A stretch of DNA of 8,195 nt from an uncultured Desulfobulbus sp. GTDB lineage: Bacteria > Desulfobacterota > Desulfobulbia > Desulfobulbales > Desulfobulbaceae. Shown here one piece after another: positions 6,363-8,195 of the stretch. Numbering within the stretch: the stretch's first letter is position 1; the number at the start of each line of letters is the position of its first letter. Below the pieces are notes generated by a model. That model had not been told where the DNA came from, did no database searches, and saw nothing but the letters and a program-made list of their open reading frames with translations. The stretch is taken from assembly GCA_946539945.1 (NCBI GenBank), contig CAMNHX010000052.1, forward strand, positions 1 to 8,195, in the 5' to 3' direction. The position numbers and the translations under genes were made by a program.

Positions 6363-8133
6363 ACCCCGTGTGCGTGTATGGCACAATCCCAACTTCGAAT
6401 CAAATGCGCCGCGTTCCGGTGGCAACGCTGCGCCTCGCAAGCCGCGCCAATGGAACGAGAAAGGCTTCATCCCTTTCCGGCTGGAAGTGTTGACGCCTGT
6501 CCATATCGGTTCCGGAGAGACGCTTTCACCGCTGGAATATGTCCTCCGTCAGAAAGACGGAGAATGGCGTCTGTACCGGCTGGATATGCGGGCCTGGTTC
6601 GCGGAGTCCAGCGATGATGCGGCGGTGCGCGGAGCCATCGAATCGGACGACCTGAAACGCATCCAGAAAACAGTGGACGAGAAAACCGGCCCAACAGCCG
6701 AAGACGCGGAGCGTTTGGCGCTGTTTTCCTGCCGGATTCCCGATGAAACGCTCGTGGAAGACCTTCGGCGGGTCTTGGAGCGGCAAAGCGGCAAGAAAGG
6801 CGAGGTGGACGCCATCATGCGCAATCCGGCAGACGGTTCTGTCTGCCTGCCCGGGTCCTCGCTCAAGGGTGCGCTGTCAACCCCGCTCATCAACCGGCAA
6901 GACCTGCAAAAAAGTGGAGACCGGGGCGGCTTTCTCAAGGGGGCACTCGATCCCTCGTTCAAACCGCGTGATCAACAACGCGAGTACCACGAGCGCATGA
7001 AGCGGATGTTCGGCGACATCCGCATCCATGCCATGCAGGCGCTCAAGGTGTCCGATGTCCTGATTGCCCCGGATGTCTGCCATATTGTGCAGGCCGAAGA
7101 AAAAGCCAGGAAAGCGGACAAGACGCCAACGCCGAAGAACGCCTGCGAAGTCATTCCGGCAGGGGCGATGTTGTATGGCCGTCTGCTCTTTGACAGCGCA
7201 TCCGGCGAGCCACAGATTCAGGGACCGGACTGGACAGCGGATTTCGGGCAACTGCGGGAACTCTGCAACGCCTTCTATTTGGGCCGCTTGGCGGTTGAGT
7301 ATGGGAAATTTTACACACTGCCGCATTGGGGCGAGGTACGCGGCGAAATGGACCAGGTGCTGAAAAAAATCGCCGCTGGCTTTGGTCTTGAGGAACAACA
7401 GGTTAAAGTTATGGTTCAGGACGCCTTGCAACAGTGGAAACCGGACAGCGGTCCACGCGAGGTGGCGACCTTGATTCAGACGAAGCTGCAAGCGCTTGGC
7501 AGTGAAAATCCTCCGCTTCTCTTGCGTGTGGGGCATTATTCCCATGTGGAATGCATGACCGTGGACGCCAACGCGCCCAAAGGCCGCTCCTTCAAGGACA
7601 AGGAAGGCAACATGACTGATCCCGTCTTCGGCACGACCCGCACCCTCGCCGCCGGGAAGCAGCCCTTCGGCTGGGTGCTGCTGCATTTCTGCACGCCTGA
7701 AGAGTACGCGGACGGCATTCTGCAAATCGAAACGGACGTTGAAAACGCGGCGCTGGAGCGTCGGGAACTGGCCCGGGAAGCTGCCAAACGCAACACGGCC
7801 AAGGCACTGGAAGCCGAACGCATACACCGCGAGGCAGAAGAACGCCGGATCGAAGAAGAGAGCAAACGGCAGGATGAGGAAGCACGGCTGGCGGCCATGT
7901 CTCCGGAAGAACGGGAAATCGATACCGTGGCCTCTTTGCGGGCAACGGAAAACGAGGCGGTGGCCCTGTACAGCAAGCTGGATGGTCTGGACGGAGCCTT
8001 GCAAGGCAAGGCGGCACGGGCCTTGCGAACCTTCTGGGACAAAGCGGGCAAGTGGCAGGGCAAGGGCTTGACCAAAAAGCAGACGGAAAAGGTGAACAAG
8101 GTCAAAGCCTTGCTTGCCAAGGAGGAACCATGA
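6355..8133 (+). CDS. csm5: Type III-A RAMP subunit Csm5 with charged helical C-terminal extension
   Basis: A 592-residue Cas7-group RAMP protein that caps the crRNA 3' end and helps trim it by recruiting host nucleases. Seen: a 38-residue Arg/Pro/Asn-rich, probably disordered N-terminal tail; LTPVHIGSG (46-54), the first RAMP strand and loop of Csm5; CLPGSSLKGAL with PGSSLKG at 166-172; a helical insertion in the middle; and a late core segment with RVGHYSHVE and QPFGWVLL, matching the conserved end of Csm5 proteins. Beyond Asp461 is an extension: about 463-514 is rich in Glu, Arg, Lys and Ala and looks like one long helix or coiled coil, and 515-592 is a small, basic helical domain. The protein is well over the roughly 350-500 residues usual for Csm5. 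The family call is secure; the role of the extension is unknown. Confidence 0.92.
   Translation: MPEPRVRVWHNPNFESNAPRSGGNAAPRKPRQWNEKGFIPFRLEVLTPVHIGSGETLSPLEYVLRQKDGEWRLYRLDMRAWFAESSDDAAVRGAIESDDLKRIQKTVDEKTGPTAEDAERLALFSCRIPDETLVEDLRRVLERQSGKKGEVDAIMRNPADGSVCLPGSSLKGALSTPLINRQDLQKSGDRGGFLKGALDPSFKPRDQQREYHERMKRMFGDIRIHAMQALKVSDVLIAPDVCHIVQAEEKARKADKTPTPKNACEVIPAGAMLYGRLLFDSASGEPQIQGPDWTADFGQLRELCNAFYLGRLAVEYGKFYTLPHWGEVRGEMDQVLKKIAAGFGLEEQQVKVMVQDALQQWKPDSGPREVATLIQTKLQALGSENPPLLLRVGHYSHVECMTVDANAPKGRSFKDKEGNMTDPVFGTTRTLAAGKQPFGWVLLHFCTPEEYADGILQIETDVENAALERRELAREAAKRNTAKALEAERIHREAEERRIEEESKRQDEEARLAAMSPEEREIDTVASLRATENEAVALYSKLDGLDGALQGKAARALRTFWDKAGKWQGKGLTKKQTEKVNKVKALLAKEEP
8119..8125 (+). 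promoter_or_regulatory. Strong Shine-Dalgarno site at the csm5 3' end
   Basis: AAGGAGG, within the last csm5 codons, lies 4 nt before an ATG at 8130 that overlaps the csm5 TGA (ATGA). It is the strongest ribosome site nearby, yet the frame it serves closes after 11 codons. Confidence 0.7.
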
Positions 8134-8165
8134 TTGAAGCCCGCCTTTGGGAGTTCCAACCATGA
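8130..8165 (+). CDS. 11-codon mini-ORF bridging csm5 and the next gene
   Basis: The ATG at 8130 overlaps the csm5 stop by ATGA and has AAGGAGG 4 nt upstream. The frame encodes MIEARLWEFQP and ends at TGA 8163-8165, which in turn overlaps the ATG at 8162 of the following frame, again as ATGA. It may be a translated coupling peptide that hands ribosomes from csm5 to the next gene. Alternatively, the true downstream gene starts at 8130 and an indel or sequencing error has broken the frame near here. The window ends too soon to decide. Confidence 0.4.
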   Translation: MIEARLWEFQP

Positions 8166-8195
8166 CGGACAGCGCCAATCCCCCTGTCAGCGAAG
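8162..8195 (+). CDS. Start of an unidentified downstream gene (partial)
   Basis: The ATG at 8162 opens a frame reading MTDSANPPVSE up to the window edge. A weak Shine-Dalgarno, GGGAG (8149-8153), lies 8 nt upstream. The start overlaps the stop of the mini-ORF, so it is probably cotranscribed with csm5. Eleven residues do not identify it; another type III ancillary gene, cas6 or an adaptation gene would be expected by position, but that is inference. Confidence 0.45.
   Translation, partial: MTDSANPPVSE

Noticed and set aside
6877..8178. 433-codon open frame on the minus strand opposite csm5
   Set aside because: Antisense shadow with no recognisable motif and composition dictated by the csm5 codons.

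Overview
The window is a nearly complete type III-A (Csm) CRISPR-Cas effector operon. All recognisable genes are on the + strand. Their order is CARF-HEPN nuclease (108-1472), cas10/csm1 (1611-4085), csm2 (4124-4612), csm3 (4623-5321), csm4 (5370-6362), csm5 (6355-8133), and then the start of an unidentified downstream gene that runs off the window. The sequence is GC-rich with strong purine Shine-Dalgarno sites. This, together with the protein style, fits a Gram-negative anaerobe such as a Desulfovibrio-type sulfate reducer. That taxonomic guess is inference; no rRNA or other marker gene is present.

Layout: bases 1-107 carry no supported gene but hold a terminator-like hairpin (45-72) just upstream of the first gene. 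A 138-nt gap separates the CARF-HEPN gene from cas10 and contains a perfect TTGACA hexamer. From cas10 onward spacing is tight (37, 10 and 48 nt, then overlaps of 8 and 4 nt), which points to a single mRNA. There is no CRISPR array, cas1, cas2 or cas6 in the window, so crRNA processing and adaptation must be encoded elsewhere.

How the genes work together: Csm3 (with a candidate target-cleaving Asp34) and Csm2 form the two filaments of the complex, Csm4 caps the crRNA 5' end next to Cas10, and Csm5 caps the 3' end. Cas10 retains both an HD nuclease motif (His17-Asp18) and the GGDD cyclase motif (634-637). The complex should therefore cut DNA and make cyclic oligoadenylate when it binds target RNA. 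The upstream CARF-HEPN protein, with DFTHG (127-131) and an R-x4-H motif (412-417), is the obvious receptor of that messenger and a collateral RNase.

Nothing here is an entirely new system. The parts most worth a second look are the low-complexity basic tails on Csm2 and Csm5, the roughly 130-residue charged helical C-terminal extension of Csm5, and an 11-codon mini-ORF between csm5 and the next gene that is linked to both by ATGA overlaps. Small intercistronic structures around csm3/csm4 are also noted.
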